DNA of 64,000 nucleotides. It comes from Krasilnikovozyma curviuscula (Eukaryota; Basidiomycota; Tremellomycetes; Cystofilobasidiales; Mrakiaceae). How positions within the stretch are numbered: position 1 is the first letter of the stretch; each line of letters begins with the position of its first letter. Below, piece after piece: positions 63,285 through 64,000 of this stretch. Position numbers and translations under genes: made by a program. The stretch spans positions 62,001 to 126,000 of the forward strand of contig MVAQ01000020.1 of the NCBI GenBank assembly GCA_014825775.1, written 5' to 3'. The notes beneath the pieces were generated by a model. The model did no database searches, had not been told where the DNA came from, and saw only the letters and a list, made by a program, of their open reading frames with translations.

Positions 63285-64000
63285 CTAATCGAATACCACC
63301 TTCTTTCCCTCACTCTTGACAATACCTGTGGGCGCTCGCTGAGCATTAGCAAGAGCCGATCCAGGAGCAGGTCTTCTCTTCTGCTCCCACTTGGCCATCT
63401 TTCTCTCCTCGCCTTCGCCTTCCTCACCTTCTCGTGCGCGCTTCGGACGGTGGGCGTAGTCAATCTCCATCGGCTCGGCAGCAGCGGTTGTTTGGTTGAG
63501 CTCAGCTGCGACGGGCACAGGTGCGAATTTGGGTCGTCTTTCAGCTTTAGGGGGTGGTCGAGGGTTGTTTGGAGCGTCGACTGTAAAATGAGCACAAGAC
63601 GAGAGAGGAAGTAGCAGCGTCAGTCGGCTGGCCATGCAATGCGACGATACAGATTGGACAAAAGAGTCTTACCTGGAATCGTTGGTGGTAAGCCAGCAGC
63701 TTCCCTCGCAGCCTCTCTTTCCTTCTTCATGAGCCTCTTCTTCTTCTTTGGAGGAGCAGCACCCTCCAGCACCTTCTCCGCCTGCTCAGATTCAGGAAGT
63801 GGTTCAGGATATGCCTCGACATCGATATCCATGTCGACAAAGGCATTGGACGAGAGGGGTGCGTCAATTGAGGAATTCGCTGCTCGAATGGGAGTGTTGA
63901 AGTTTTTACTGGTGGTACCAGACCGAGCGGCAGCCGCTGGTGAAGCGTACTGTTGAAAAGGAGAAGAAGTGCATGAATTAGCGGTGGGCATACAAAGGAA
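63285..64000 (-). CDS. Partial hypothetical protein, cut by the right edge
   Basis: The 3' end of a minus-strand gene. Two exons are clear: from an acceptor near 63950 (CAACAG|TACGC) to TIPG, and from VDAPNNPRPPP to the stop (GKKVVFD). The visible part is basic and low-complexity, with KKKKRLMKKEREAAREAAG, an acidic patch MDIDVEAYPEPLPESEQAE and RPKRAREGEEGEGEERKMAK, which suggests a nuclear protein with bipartite nuclear-localisation signals. An ATG at 63991 overlaps an intron-like stretch, so the true start is probably outside the window. No family is recognised. Confidence 0.65.

Overview
The window looks like nuclear DNA of a basidiomycete fungus, most likely a Tremellomycete-type Agaricomycotina. 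That placement is an inference from the architecture and gene set: almost every gene is broken by many 50-80 nt introns with GT(A/G)AGT donors and CTGAC/CTAAC-like branch points, base composition is near 50% GC, genes are packed 0.2-1.4 kb apart on both strands, and the genes are conserved fungal ones (CDC10 septin, Rco1-type PHD protein, CBP4, external NADH dehydrogenase, UXS1, BRE4-like protein). I see no transposon, CRISPR array, rRNA, tRNA or prokaryotic feature.

Layout. 0-7 kb: a DNAJC9-type J protein (+), a probable mitochondrial basic protein (-), a DNAJC30-like mitochondrial J protein with one membrane segment (-), and a WrbA/Ycp4-type flavoprotein (+). 7.5-12 kb: external alternative NADH dehydrogenase with two EF-hands (-) and prephenate dehydratase (-). 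12-16.6 kb: a TPR protein (+) converging on a Srp40/Nopp140 nucleolar phosphoprotein (-). 16.8-19.5 kb: a tandem pair of HAD phosphatases (-). 20-24 kb: CBP4 (-), split into tiny exons, divergent from CDC10 (+). 25-38 kb, all on +: a bS1m/Mrp51-like mitoribosomal protein, an Rco1-like double-PHD protein, the Golgi Ca/Mn ATPase PMR1 and an F-box protein. 39-51.6 kb, all on +: a large SH3-TBC protein, a Pex11-family peroxin, a Mid2/SKG6-like cell-surface sensor and a GTPase-like protein with a DUF697-like tail. 53-64 kb: a HpcH/HpaI aldolase (+), UXS1 (-), a BRE4-like membrane protein (-) and a gene running off the right edge (-).

The genes do not form a pathway cluster. Mitochondrial biogenesis and respiration recurs (DNAJC30-like, NDE1, CBP4, Mrp51-like, the basic protein), as do membrane traffic and cell surface (PMR1, SH3-TBC, sensor, BRE4-like, UXS1).

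The most interesting points are four probable GC-AG introns, an SH3-TBC protein that appears to lack both catalytic fingers of a Rab-GAP, a flavoprotein gene whose last splice donor doubles as a stop codon and so could switch a dicysteine tail on or off, a Nopp140 gene built of symmetric phase-1 exons, a 26-nt microexon in UXS1 preceded by a (CT)n polypyrimidine tract, and a CBP4 gene with no exon long enough to be obvious as an open frame. Gene models were spliced by eye; exon boundaries are predictions.
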